From an uncultured Pseudovibrio sp. (GTDB lineage Bacteria > Pseudomonadota > Alphaproteobacteria > Rhizobiales > Stappiaceae), in the NCBI GenBank assembly GCA_947502585.1, contig CANNAV010000022.1, positions 1 through 41,756 of the forward strand: a DNA stretch of 41,756 bases, written 5' to 3'. Below are positions 25,910-34,135 of this stretch, in pieces. The translations under genes were made by a program, and so were the position numbers. Under the pieces are notes generated by a model. The model worked only from the letters and a program-made list of their open reading frames with translations. It was not told the DNA's origin and ran no database searches. Within the stretch, counting starts at the first letter, position 1. Each line of letters starts with the position of its first letter.

Positions 25910-26238
25910 GCTGGCAAGATCCTGGGAACACCAAAAGCGCAGTGGCAGAAATGCCCTCCGTTTTTGTTGGGGAGTTGTTGAAGGCTGGACTTAGCATCAC
26001 CCTGTTGATTTAGAGCTTCCACCAATATGTAGTATGGTTGTGTCTTTCCGGAAGTCCGATGTCACGACGAAGTGCATTGCGTTCAGGCGGCAACGGTTTA
26101 GTAGAGCGTTGTCGCTGGCAGGTCGTAAATTTTTTCATGGTGGCCTTGAATGATTGAATAATAGACATGACTTCATAAGCGCATGTATGTTCAGATTTAG
26201 GAAATGAAATTTACTAGGGAGCGATATGAAGGAATTTC
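25910..26238 (+). promoter_or_regulatory. Intergenic region before the LysR gene, with a nine-codon upstream ORF
   Basis: This 329-bp gap holds no full gene. At its end a short ORF runs from 26226 to 26255 (ATG, nine codons, TAA) with GGGAG at the correct distance, so it should be translated. It overlaps the LysR start codon at 26239 in another frame. It could lower or couple LysR translation, or simply be an accident of the binding site. Confidence 0.35.
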
Positions 26239-27168
26239 ATGATAGTCCCGACTAATGCGATACCACCTCTACAGTGCCTGCGCGCTTTTCTGGCGGTAGC
26301 ACAATTTGGAAACTTCACTCGTGCGGCTGAGGCATTAGGGCTGACACAAACAGCCGTCAGTCACCAGATATCTCAGTTAGAAACCCATATTGGCGCGCCC
26401 GTTTTTGCTCGGAACCGACCAAACGTCCAGCTTACCGATTTAGGGAGAAAACTACTTCCCAGGGTAGAAAGCGGATTGAATGATGTTTGGGAAGCATTCA
26501 AAGAGGTGCAAAACTCCGACAATACGCAGCTTGTTGTGGTTTCAGCCTCTCCCGAGTTTTGTACGCAATGGCTGGCCCCTCGGCTCGAAAAATTCTTCAA
26601 CCTGTTTCCGTCGATCAGCGTGAGCATGGTTCCGGAGTACAGACGAGCGGACCTCGACACAGGTGAAGCAAATGCCGCAATATGGCTCGGAGCGGGGGAT
26701 AAGGATTTATCTGCAACAAGACTTGGGGTAGAACAGGAGTTTGCTGTCTGCTCACCAGAACTGGCCCTGAAACTGCCAAAATGGAGCGCAATGTCCGTAG
26801 CTCCTTTGCTGCAATATGCAGGAGCCCGGCACACTGTTCTTGATTGGGAGCGCTGGTTTCAACAGCTATATGGTGTAGCACTCAGTGAGTACGAGTTTGG
26901 TTCAAAATATGAATATGCACCGGTATTTGATAAGTTTTCCGATATGATAACTGCCTGCAAGCGAAGTGAAGGCTTTGCTCTTGTTCGATCATCACTGGTG
27001 GCAGATGAGCTTTCTACCGGACAACTAGTGCGCTGTTTCGATGAGTCTGTAACCTCAGATCTACACTATCATATCGTTACATTACCCAAAGCCCTATCTA
27101 GGCCAGAAGTTGAGCAGTTCCGCCAGTGGATTGAAGCAGAAGCTGCAGCGGGAGAAACCGTGCTTTAA
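26239..27168 (+). CDS. LysR family transcriptional regulator (GcvA-like)
   Basis: A 309-residue LysR-type regulator. The winged helix-turn-helix is canonical: LRAFLAVAQFGNFTRAAEAL near residues 14-33, then GLTQTAVSHQISQLETHIGA. The effector domain follows from about 92 (LVVVSASPEFCTQWLAPRLE). The arrangement resembles the GcvA branch (early PPLQCLRAF, later EYAPVFDKFSDMITACKRSE). GAAGG precedes the ATG. LysR regulators usually control a divergent neighbour, but the gene upstream is transcribed in the same direction, so the target is probably elsewhere. Confidence 0.92.
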   Translation: MIVPTNAIPPLQCLRAFLAVAQFGNFTRAAEALGLTQTAVSHQISQLETHIGAPVFARNRPNVQLTDLGRKLLPRVESGLNDVWEAFKEVQNSDNTQLVVVSASPEFCTQWLAPRLEKFFNLFPSISVSMVPEYRRADLDTGEANAAIWLGAGDKDLSATRLGVEQEFAVCSPELALKLPKWSAMSVAPLLQYAGARHTVLDWERWFQQLYGVALSEYEFGSKYEYAPVFDKFSDMITACKRSEGFALVRSSLVADELSTGQLVRCFDESVTSDLHYHIVTLPKALSRPEVEQFRQWIEAEAAAGETVL

Positions 27169-27286
27169 TTTAAGCCGTACAACCCGGCCATTCAGAAATC
27201 CCTGGCATGGGCTGTTGTCAAGACGGATTACCGCCTGAATTCTGGTCCCGCCCTCTGCGATGTGCATATAGCTGACAACGACTGGC

Positions 27287-28171
27287 CTAAACCGTTGCTG
27301 CTCTGATCCACCAGTTTTCTCGGATCTCATGCAGGTGACTGGCGATTTTCCGGGCGGCTTCGAGGGTTTCGCAGAGGGCGAAGCAGGTGGCGCCGGAGCC
27401 GGACATGCGGGCGAGGAGGGTTTCTTGCTGGGAAGCCAGAAGGTCCAGCACCTCGGAAATTTCTGAAGCCTGAGAGATTGCTGGTTTTTGCAGATCGTTG
27501 CGACAGGTTTTGAGCCAGTTGGCCAGTGCCTTCATGCATCCGAACTGAGCTGGCATTTCTGGCAGCGGTGTGTTGTCTTTCTTTTCCAGGGCGCGGAAAG
27601 TGATCGGGGTTGAAATCTCAATCATCGGATTGACCAGCACAATTGCGCCCGAAGGGAAGTCAGCCAAAGGCTCGACGATCTCACCAATACCGCGGATGTG
27701 TGCGGGCTTTTCTTCCAGACACATGGGTACGTCAGCACCAAGGCTTAGTGCAAGCCCAAAGAGATCAGCTAAGGATGGAGATGCGCTCCAGATTTTTGCA
27801 AGTGCCCGAAGCGTAGCGGCTGCATCTGCCGAGCCGCCGCCAATGCCTGCAGCGACGGGTAAAGACTTTTCCAGCTCGATTTGTGCACCCGAGGCGGATG
27901 GTACATGCTCTGCCAGCATGTTTGCCGCTTTGATAACCAGATTATCAGAGGGATTGCCCTGTATCTTCTCTGAAAATTCTCCGGTTATCCGGAGTGAAAA
28001 GCCGGGGGCTGGTTCAACCGAGATCAGATCGCCAACTTCAGGGAACACCACAAGGCTGTCGAGCATGTGGTAACCATCTTCCCGTTGACCGGTGATGTGG
28101 AGCGCAAGGTTTACCTTGGCGCGCGCTAATTCCTCAATCCGTGCAGCCATTGTATCTTTTAAAGTCACCAT
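27287..28171 (-). CDS. ispE: 4-diphosphocytidyl-2-C-methyl-D-erythritol kinase
   Basis: A 294-residue GHMP kinase that phosphorylates the 2-hydroxyl of CDP-methylerythritol in the MEP isoprenoid pathway. The N-terminal ARAKVNLALHITGQREDGYH (about residues 16-35) holds the substrate-binding Lys and the family signature; the ATP loop is LPVAAGIGGGSADAAATLRA near 105; the C-terminal motif is LARMSGSGATCFALCE near 252. The ATG at 28171 gives seven residues more than the ATG at 28150; the second fits the family better, but neither has a strong ribosome site. It begins 20 bases after the TPR gene stop, so the two genes form an operon. Confidence 0.93.
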   Translation of the reverse strand: MVTLKDTMAARIEELARAKVNLALHITGQREDGYHMLDSLVVFPEVGDLISVEPAPGFSLRITGEFSEKIQGNPSDNLVIKAANMLAEHVPSASGAQIELEKSLPVAAGIGGGSADAAATLRALAKIWSASPSLADLFGLALSLGADVPMCLEEKPAHIRGIGEIVEPLADFPSGAIVLVNPMIEISTPITFRALEKKDNTPLPEMPAQFGCMKALANWLKTCRNDLQKPAISQASEISEVLDLLASQQETLLARMSGSGATCFALCETLEAARKIASHLHEIRENWWIRAATV

Positions 28172-28190
28172 GGTATGATTGTGTTATGAA

Positions 28191-30011
28191 CTACTTTTTG
28201 TCAGTGGAGCTTGCAAGTCCAACCGGAACGGCGTCTTCCATGCCGTTCTCTATTTTGTCAATAATGCGCTTCAGATCTTCCGGTTCCGGCTCGAGATCGC
28301 GGGCCTGATTCCACTTGTACCGTGCTTCCAGTTTGCGACCAACCTGCCAGTATGCGTCGCCCAGATGGTCGTTGATGATTGGATCATGGGGACGCAGAGC
28401 AACGGCTCGTTCCAGCTTTTCTGCGGCCTCCTCATAACGGCCCAGACGATAGTAAACCCAGCCGAGACTATCGACAATGTACCCGTCAGTGGGACGCAGG
28501 CGAACAGCTCGTTCAATCATCTTCTGGGCTTCATCCAGTTTCAGGCCGCGATCCACCAGGGAATATCCGAGGTAGTTGAGAATCATTGGCTGTTCAGGCT
28601 TGAGGCTCAGAGCTTCGCGGAAATCTTTTTCCGCGGCGTCCCACTTATCCTGACGTTCGCGGGTGATGCCGCGGAAATACAGGATCGTCCAGTGATTTGT
28701 CCGAATTTCATTGAGGGTATCCAGGCCCTGATTATAAGAGGTTTCTGCTTCTTCAAAGAGGGAATGGCTCCGCAACACGTTGCCCAGAGACGTGATTGCT
28801 TCCAGATCACCCGGATCTGCTATAACCAGTTTTTCCAGATGTGCGCGCGCTTCTTCCAGATTGTCCAGGATGTCGTAATGAAGCGCGATCTGGATTTCCG
28901 CTTCGCGTTTCATTGGGGAATCATCTGATACCGCCGACAGGTATTCAATGGCGCGTTCGTTGTCGCCGAGCTGCTCGAACAAAGAGGCCAAGCCGATCAG
29001 GACTGTATCATTCTTCGGATTGAGGTAGAGGGCGAGTTGCAGGAAATTTGCGGAAAGCTCTTCGCCTTCTTTGCTGACTGCGATGCCGAGGCCGTGCAAG
29101 GATTCCGCCAGCCCTTCCGCTGGTGACCTGACGACAGATTCAATAACCTTACCGCTTTCAATCTTCTCTCTCAAATTGACGAGGAGCGGATGCTCCGGAA
29201 TGAGTTTCTCGTACTCGGCAACGATATCCAGCGCTTCCTGCTGTCTGCCGGAGGCGGCGAGCATGCGGGTGTAGGAAATGGCGTTGCGCAAGGCGCCGCG
29301 GTCAATCTCGTAGGCTGCTTTGTAAAACTGTGCTGCCTGATGCGGGTTATTGTTATATTCGGCAAGCAGGCCTGCATTGAAATTGATGAAGAGGTCAAAC
29401 CACCTGGCACCTGTGGTGCTGGTCAGATCTACAATGGCCTCATCTGTTTTGCCCTGACCTGCTTTAACCCAGGCTGAAACGAGAGCCAAACTCAGACGGG
29501 ACAGCGGGTTCACATTTTGCGTAACGGAATCCGGCAGTCCGGTGGTGAAGTCACCTTCCTGAATACGCTGCGTGGAAACAGCCAGCTGCGCAAGGAAGTG
29601 TTTGTTGTCCTCTTCCAGAATGCTGCTTGCCAGAGGAAGCGCCTTTTCGACATTGCCGTTTGCCAGAGATGTAACAAAGGCGCGGTCGAGAATATAAAAA
29701 TTATCCGGATCACCCTGCAAAGCTGAGGTGAAGTAGCTGGAAGCGGCGACCAGATCCTGTGCGAAAAGGGCGCTTCTGCCTGACAGGTAACTTCCTGAAA
29801 GGGAGCTTGCAGCCGGCAAGGCCTGGGAGGTTGCTTTTGCATTTTGAGCCGGGATAAGTGGCGAGCCCAACATAACAAGCGCGAGCGCTGAGGCCATTAA
29901 GGCCCTTTTTGAAGTTCTGTTTTTATTGACAGAATGCCAGGTCATACGACCATTGTTCTGAACAGAAGCAGAATTGGAGCAGAGCAGCGCAAAATAGCTT
30001 GTCAGGGTCAT
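28191..30011 (-). CDS. Exported tetratricopeptide repeat protein
   Basis: A 606-residue protein with an N-terminal signal (basic KNRTSKR, then ALMASALALVMLGSPLIPA) and about ten TPR units over residues 75-590. The C-terminal units are the clearest: LNYLGYSLVDRGLKLDEAQK, VDSLGWVYYRLGRYEEAAEK and INDHLGDAYWQVGRKLEARY. The ATG at 30011 has GAGAG upstream; the ATG at 29945 (MTWHSVNK) would give a shorter, more usual signal but has no clear ribosome site. Alphaproteobacteria commonly carry such a periplasmic TPR protein beside ispE; its role is not defined. It precedes ispE by 20 bases. Confidence 0.88.
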   Translation of the reverse strand: MTLTSYFALLCSNSASVQNNGRMTWHSVNKNRTSKRALMASALALVMLGSPLIPAQNAKATSQALPAASSLSGSYLSGRSALFAQDLVAASSYFTSALQGDPDNFYILDRAFVTSLANGNVEKALPLASSILEEDNKHFLAQLAVSTQRIQEGDFTTGLPDSVTQNVNPLSRLSLALVSAWVKAGQGKTDEAIVDLTSTTGARWFDLFINFNAGLLAEYNNNPHQAAQFYKAAYEIDRGALRNAISYTRMLAASGRQQEALDIVAEYEKLIPEHPLLVNLREKIESGKVIESVVRSPAEGLAESLHGLGIAVSKEGEELSANFLQLALYLNPKNDTVLIGLASLFEQLGDNERAIEYLSAVSDDSPMKREAEIQIALHYDILDNLEEARAHLEKLVIADPGDLEAITSLGNVLRSHSLFEEAETSYNQGLDTLNEIRTNHWTILYFRGITRERQDKWDAAEKDFREALSLKPEQPMILNYLGYSLVDRGLKLDEAQKMIERAVRLRPTDGYIVDSLGWVYYRLGRYEEAAEKLERAVALRPHDPIINDHLGDAYWQVGRKLEARYKWNQARDLEPEPEDLKRIIDKIENGMEDAVPVGLASSTDKK

Positions 30012-30337
30012 ATATGTCTCTCATTGAGAGCCGATTGCGACTCAATATTGCATCAAACTTTTAGTAGCCAGGAATGGCGTTTTTATAGCAGCCGGATAAC
30101 TCGCCGCGTGTTGTTAAGTGTATCCGAACATCCTTCCAATTGAACCTAAATTTTTTCAAGTATCTGCGGATAAGTAAGTATATTGAAATTTCACAAGAAA
30201 TCATAAGTATTTATGTAATAGCACTAAGGTCGAGGTCTGAGTCTCTTGCTATAATGTGCCGGTTCATTGCAGATAGCATGCAGTGGTGTAATCCCAGGTG
30301 AGATTGGTTAATGTCTCACTCAATAAAGGGGGGTGTC
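30012..30337 (+). promoter_or_regulatory. Divergent promoter region between the TPR gene and ppdK
   Basis: 326 bp of AT-rich DNA between two divergent genes. A perfect TATAAT stands at 30250-30255, about 85 bases before the ppdK start; the -35 position 17 bases upstream (AGGTCG region) does not match TTGACA. No riboswitch or other structure is evident. Confidence 0.35.
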
Positions 30338-33010
30338 ATGACCAAGTGGGTCTACATCTTTGGAGAAAACAAGACTGAGGGCGAGGCTTCTATGAAGGAG
30401 CTGCTGGGCGGCAAGGGGGCTAATCTTGCTGAAATGAGCAGACTGGGATTGCCTGTCCCACCGGGATTTACCATTACAACGCAAGTTTGCACGCACTATT
30501 ATGCCGAAGGCCAGCAGTATCCTTCTGAGCTCAAAGAGCAGGTTCATGCTGCAATTGCTGCAGTTGAAGAGCTGACAGAGCGTGAATTTAACAGCACAAG
30601 CAAACCGCTGCTGTTGTCTGTGCGCTCCGGTGCCCGTGTTTCTATGCCCGGCATGATGGATACGGTGCTGAATCTGGGGCTGAATGACCGGACTGTAGAA
30701 GCGTTGGCTAAGGATTCGAAGGATGACCGGTTTGCTTATGACAGCTATCGTCGTTTCATCCAGATGTACTCTGATGTGGTGCTGGACGTAGACCATGATC
30801 ACTTCGAGGAAATACTGGAGGATTTCAAAGATGAGCATGACTACTCCCTTGATACCGACCTGACCGGTGATGACTGGAAACAGATCGTCGCGGCTTATAA
30901 GGACAAGGTGGAAGAAGAGCTTGGCCGTCCCTTTCCTGAAGATCCTGAAGAGCAGCTCTGGGGCGCGGTCAGCGCCGTGTTCAGGAGCTGGATGATTCCA
31001 CGGGCCAAGACCTACCGCGCCCTGCACGATATCCCGCAGGACTGGGGCACTGCTGTGAACGTTCAGGCTATGGTGTTCGGCAACACCGGTGAGAACTCTG
31101 CAACCGGTGTGGCCTTTACACGTAATCCGTCTACCGGGGAAAATGCGCTTTATGGCGAGTTCCTCGTCAACGCGCAGGGCGAGGATGTTGTTGCGGGTAT
31201 TCGTACGCCGCAGGACATCACCGAGAAAGCCCGGGTTGAGGCGCATTCTGAAAAACCATCGCTTGAAGCAATCATGCCTGAGGTGTTTGCAGAGTTCCAG
31301 GCTGTCTGTGACAGACTGGAGAACCATTATCGTGACATGCAGGATCTGGAGTTTACTGTTGAACACGGCAAGCTTTGGATGCTTCAGACCCGTAACGGTA
31401 AGCGGACGCTGAAAGCTGCGCTGAAAATTGCGGTTGATATGGCCGGGAGCGGCCTGATCACCAGGGAAGAAGCCGTTGCGAGTATTGCGCCGTCTTCTCT
31501 TGATCAGCTGCTGCACCCAACCATTGATCCGACCAGCGAACGGGATGAGCTGACTGTTGGTTTACCAGCCTCTCCAGGTGCTGCCTGCGGTGCGATCGTG
31601 TTTAACTCTGACGATGCTGAAACAGAAAAGGCCAATGGCCGAGCTGTTATTCTGGTTCGTACAGAGACCAGCCCTGAAGATATTCATGGCATGCATGCTG
31701 CTGAAGGCATTTTGACAACACGTGGCGGCATGACCAGTCACGCCGCTGTTGTTGCGCGTGGTATGGGGAAACCTTGTGTGGCCGGTGCCGGAACCATCCG
31801 TGTGGATGCCCGCAACGAGATCATGACGGTTGATGGTCGCAGCTTTGACAAGGGTGATACAATCACCATTGATGGCGGCAACGGCCAGGTGCTTGCTGGT
31901 AAGGTTCAGATGCAGGATCCTGAGCTTTCCGGTGACTTCAGGAAGCTGATGGAATGGGCGGATGACATCCGGCGTATGAACATTCGCACTAATGCAGAAA
32001 CACCTGCCGATGTGAAGGTTGCGCTTTCTTTTGGGGCTGAAGGCATTGGTCTGTGCCGTACCGAGCATATGTTCTTTGAAGGCGAGCGTATCCTTGCGGT
32101 GCGTGAGATGATCTTGTCTGACACAGTGAAGGAGCGTAAAGCTGCGCTTGCGAAGTTGCTTCCGATCCAGCGTCAGGACTTTATTGATATCTTTGAGCTG
32201 ATGGTTGATCGCCCGGTCACCATTCGTTTGCTTGACCCGCCATTACATGAGTTCCTTCCTAAAACGGAAGAAGACATTGCAGAAGTCGCCAAGCAGATGG
32301 ACATTGACCGGGAAGAGCTGCGTGAACGCGCGGAAGAACTGGAAGAGTTCAACCCGATGCTGGGCAATCGTGGCTGTCGCTTGCTGATTTCCTATCCGGA
32401 AATTGCGGAGATGCAGGCGCGGGCAATCTTTGAAGCGGCTCTTGATGTTTCCAGACGCCATGGCCGCAGGGTGGTACCTGAGATTATGGTTCCGCTGGTT
32501 GGCCTGAAGAGTGAACTTGATATCGTTCGCCAGAGCATTGACGATACGGCTGAAATTGTGGCCAGGGAACTGGGTGAAAAACCCGAGTATTGTGTCGGGA
32601 CCATGATTGAGCTGCCACGGGCCGCGCTGCTTTCTGAAGAAATTGCGGCGTCTGCTGGATTCTTCTCCTTCGGCACCAACGATCTGACGCAGACCACCTT
32701 TGGCATCTCGCGTGATGACGCTGCGTCGTTTCTGGGTAAGTATCAGGAACGGAAGGTGATGGAGAAAGATCCGTTTGTCTCTCTGGATGTGGACGGTGTT
32801 GGCCAGTTGGTGAAGCTTGCTGCCACGAATGGACGGAAGACCAAACCTGATATTAAACTCGGGATTTGTGGTGAGCATGGTGGTGATCCAGCCTCCATCG
32901 CCTTCTGCGAATCTGTTGGTATGAACTACGTGTCCTGTTCTCCGTTCCGTGTTCCGGTTGCTCGTCTTGCTGCTGCTCAGGCTGTGTTGGCTCAGCGGAA
33001 CAAGGGGTGA
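30338..33010 (+). CDS. ppdK: Pyruvate, phosphate dikinase
   Basis: An 890-residue enzyme that interconverts pyruvate + ATP + Pi and PEP + AMP + PPi. N-terminal ATP-grasp domain: LGGKGANLAEMSRLGLPVPP near residue 20, VRSGARVSMPGMMDTVLNLG near 95. The phosphohistidine domain has the catalytic His in TTRGGMTSHAAVVARGMGKP near 465. The C-terminal TIM barrel carries LCRTEHMFF near 570 and the catalytic Cys region KLGICGEHGGDPASIAFCES near 840. The ATG at 30338 is chosen over one nine codons upstream, as AAGGGGGGTG lies just before it and the family starts MTKWVY. The stop overlaps the meaB start. Its role is gluconeogenic or anaplerotic carbon flow. Confidence 0.96.
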   Translation: MTKWVYIFGENKTEGEASMKELLGGKGANLAEMSRLGLPVPPGFTITTQVCTHYYAEGQQYPSELKEQVHAAIAAVEELTEREFNSTSKPLLLSVRSGARVSMPGMMDTVLNLGLNDRTVEALAKDSKDDRFAYDSYRRFIQMYSDVVLDVDHDHFEEILEDFKDEHDYSLDTDLTGDDWKQIVAAYKDKVEEELGRPFPEDPEEQLWGAVSAVFRSWMIPRAKTYRALHDIPQDWGTAVNVQAMVFGNTGENSATGVAFTRNPSTGENALYGEFLVNAQGEDVVAGIRTPQDITEKARVEAHSEKPSLEAIMPEVFAEFQAVCDRLENHYRDMQDLEFTVEHGKLWMLQTRNGKRTLKAALKIAVDMAGSGLITREEAVASIAPSSLDQLLHPTIDPTSERDELTVGLPASPGAACGAIVFNSDDAETEKANGRAVILVRTETSPEDIHGMHAAEGILTTRGGMTSHAAVVARGMGKPCVAGAGTIRVDARNEIMTVDGRSFDKGDTITIDGGNGQVLAGKVQMQDPELSGDFRKLMEWADDIRRMNIRTNAETPADVKVALSFGAEGIGLCRTEHMFFEGERILAVREMILSDTVKERKAALAKLLPIQRQDFIDIFELMVDRPVTIRLLDPPLHEFLPKTEEDIAEVAKQMDIDREELRERAEELEEFNPMLGNRGCRLLISYPEIAEMQARAIFEAALDVSRRHGRRVVPEIMVPLVGLKSELDIVRQSIDDTAEIVARELGEKPEYCVGTMIELPRAALLSEEIAASAGFFSFGTNDLTQTTFGISRDDAASFLGKYQERKVMEKDPFVSLDVDGVGQLVKLAATNGRKTKPDIKLGICGEHGGDPASIAFCESVGMNYVSCSPFRVPVARLAAAQAVLAQRNKG

Positions 33011-33999
33011 GTGGCTTTGTGAAAAAAGGCAGGAGCTGGCCTGAGTCGGCACCTGCCAATCTGGAAGATCTGAGAGTCGGCGGCAAGCCCGCTCTTGCAC
33101 GTTTGCTCAGCGCTATTGAGAGTTATGAGGGACATCCTCAATTGATCTCTTTACTGGATGAGGCTTTGCAAAATCCGGTTGCGCACGTGATCGCACTGAC
33201 CGGACCTCCCGGTGTTGGGAAGTCTACCCTGACAAATGCAATGATTTTGGAGTATCGCCGCGCCGATAAAAGCGTCGGTGTGATTGCGGTTGATCCCTCC
33301 TCCCAGGTGACCGGGGGCTCTTTGCTGGGTGACCGGACACGGCTCTCTACTGATCCGGAAGACAAGAAGATTTTTGTGCGCTCCATGGCGGCGCGTGACC
33401 GGCTTGGCGGGCTTTCTGATCATGCTATTGCGGCGGTGATCCTGATGCGGGCAGTGATGGACCGTGTGATCGTAGAGAGCGTTGGTATCGGACAATCTGA
33501 GGCTGATGTGGCTCTTGTGGCCGATACCTGTGTTCTTTGTATTCAGCCGGGGTCCGGCGACAGTCTGCAATTCATGAAGGCGGGCATCATGGAACTGCCG
33601 GATATTATCTGCGTGACCAAGGCTGATATGGGTGACGTTGCCAGCCGCGCCCGTGCGGACGTGGAAGGGGCTATGAGTTTAAGTGCGAAGCGAAGGAACT
33701 GGAGCGTTCCTGTGCTGATGTTGAGCGTGCCGGAAAACAAAGGGCCTGGCGAACTGATTGATGCCAGCGAAAGCCATTACCTTGCACTGCATGCTGATGG
33801 CGGGCTTGCAGCTCAACGCCATGGTCAGGTGAAGGCGTGGCTGGTGGATCAGCTAAAGGTTCAGTTCGGGCAACAAGGCGTGAGTGTTCTGCGAACTGCC
33901 GGTGTGCACTGGGATGAAGCAGCCAGGCGGCCTTTTGCTTTTAGGCAGGAAACCAGCGAGACGTTTGCTGCGCTCTGGAAGAGCTTTTCTGAAAACTAG
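33007..33999 (+). CDS. meaB: MeaB/ArgK-type G3E GTPase
   Basis: A 330-residue member of the MeaB/ArgK family, the GTPases that chaperone adenosylcobalamin-dependent methylmalonyl-CoA mutase by gating cofactor loading and protecting the enzyme. Walker A is ALTGPPGVGKSTLTNAM near residue 63; VIAVDPSSQVTGGSLLGDRT, then RLSTDP is the switch I/metal region; VIVESVGIGQSEADVALVAD follows; the guanine-specificity motif is CVTKADMGD near 200. The dimerisation C-terminus is present. It starts with GTG, overlapping the ppdK stop by four bases (GTGA), so it is translationally coupled. No mutase gene is visible here. Confidence 0.93.
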   Translation: MSGFVKKGRSWPESAPANLEDLRVGGKPALARLLSAIESYEGHPQLISLLDEALQNPVAHVIALTGPPGVGKSTLTNAMILEYRRADKSVGVIAVDPSSQVTGGSLLGDRTRLSTDPEDKKIFVRSMAARDRLGGLSDHAIAAVILMRAVMDRVIVESVGIGQSEADVALVADTCVLCIQPGSGDSLQFMKAGIMELPDIICVTKADMGDVASRARADVEGAMSLSAKRRNWSVPVLMLSVPENKGPGELIDASESHYLALHADGGLAAQRHGQVKAWLVDQLKVQFGQQGVSVLRTAGVHWDEAARRPFAFRQETSETFAALWKSFSEN

Positions 34000-34100
34000 A
34001 GTGTGTTGCGTTCATTCGTATTCGCGCTTAACGCTCTGACATCTATATTTTGAGCGAAGTCTTTTCGTTTGACTGAAATCAATCAAACGGAACGCGCATC
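34000..34100 (+). repeat. Intergenic repeat, copy C, with an imperfect palindrome
   Basis: It begins GTGTGTTGCGTTCATTCGTA, matching the first 25-30 bases of copies A and B. The second half differs and ends in a 24-bp imperfect palindrome (34066-34089, outer arms CGTTTGA/TCAAACG). It fills the gap between the convergent meaB and GGDEF/EAL genes. Confidence 0.45.
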
Positions 34101-34135
34101 AGTCTGTGGTTACAACCGGGCGGGAAGGGCGCAGG

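Noticed and set aside
30320-31516. A 398-codon minus-strand open frame inside ppdK
   Set aside because: Shadow of the pyruvate phosphate dikinase gene; no ribosome site and no family resemblance.
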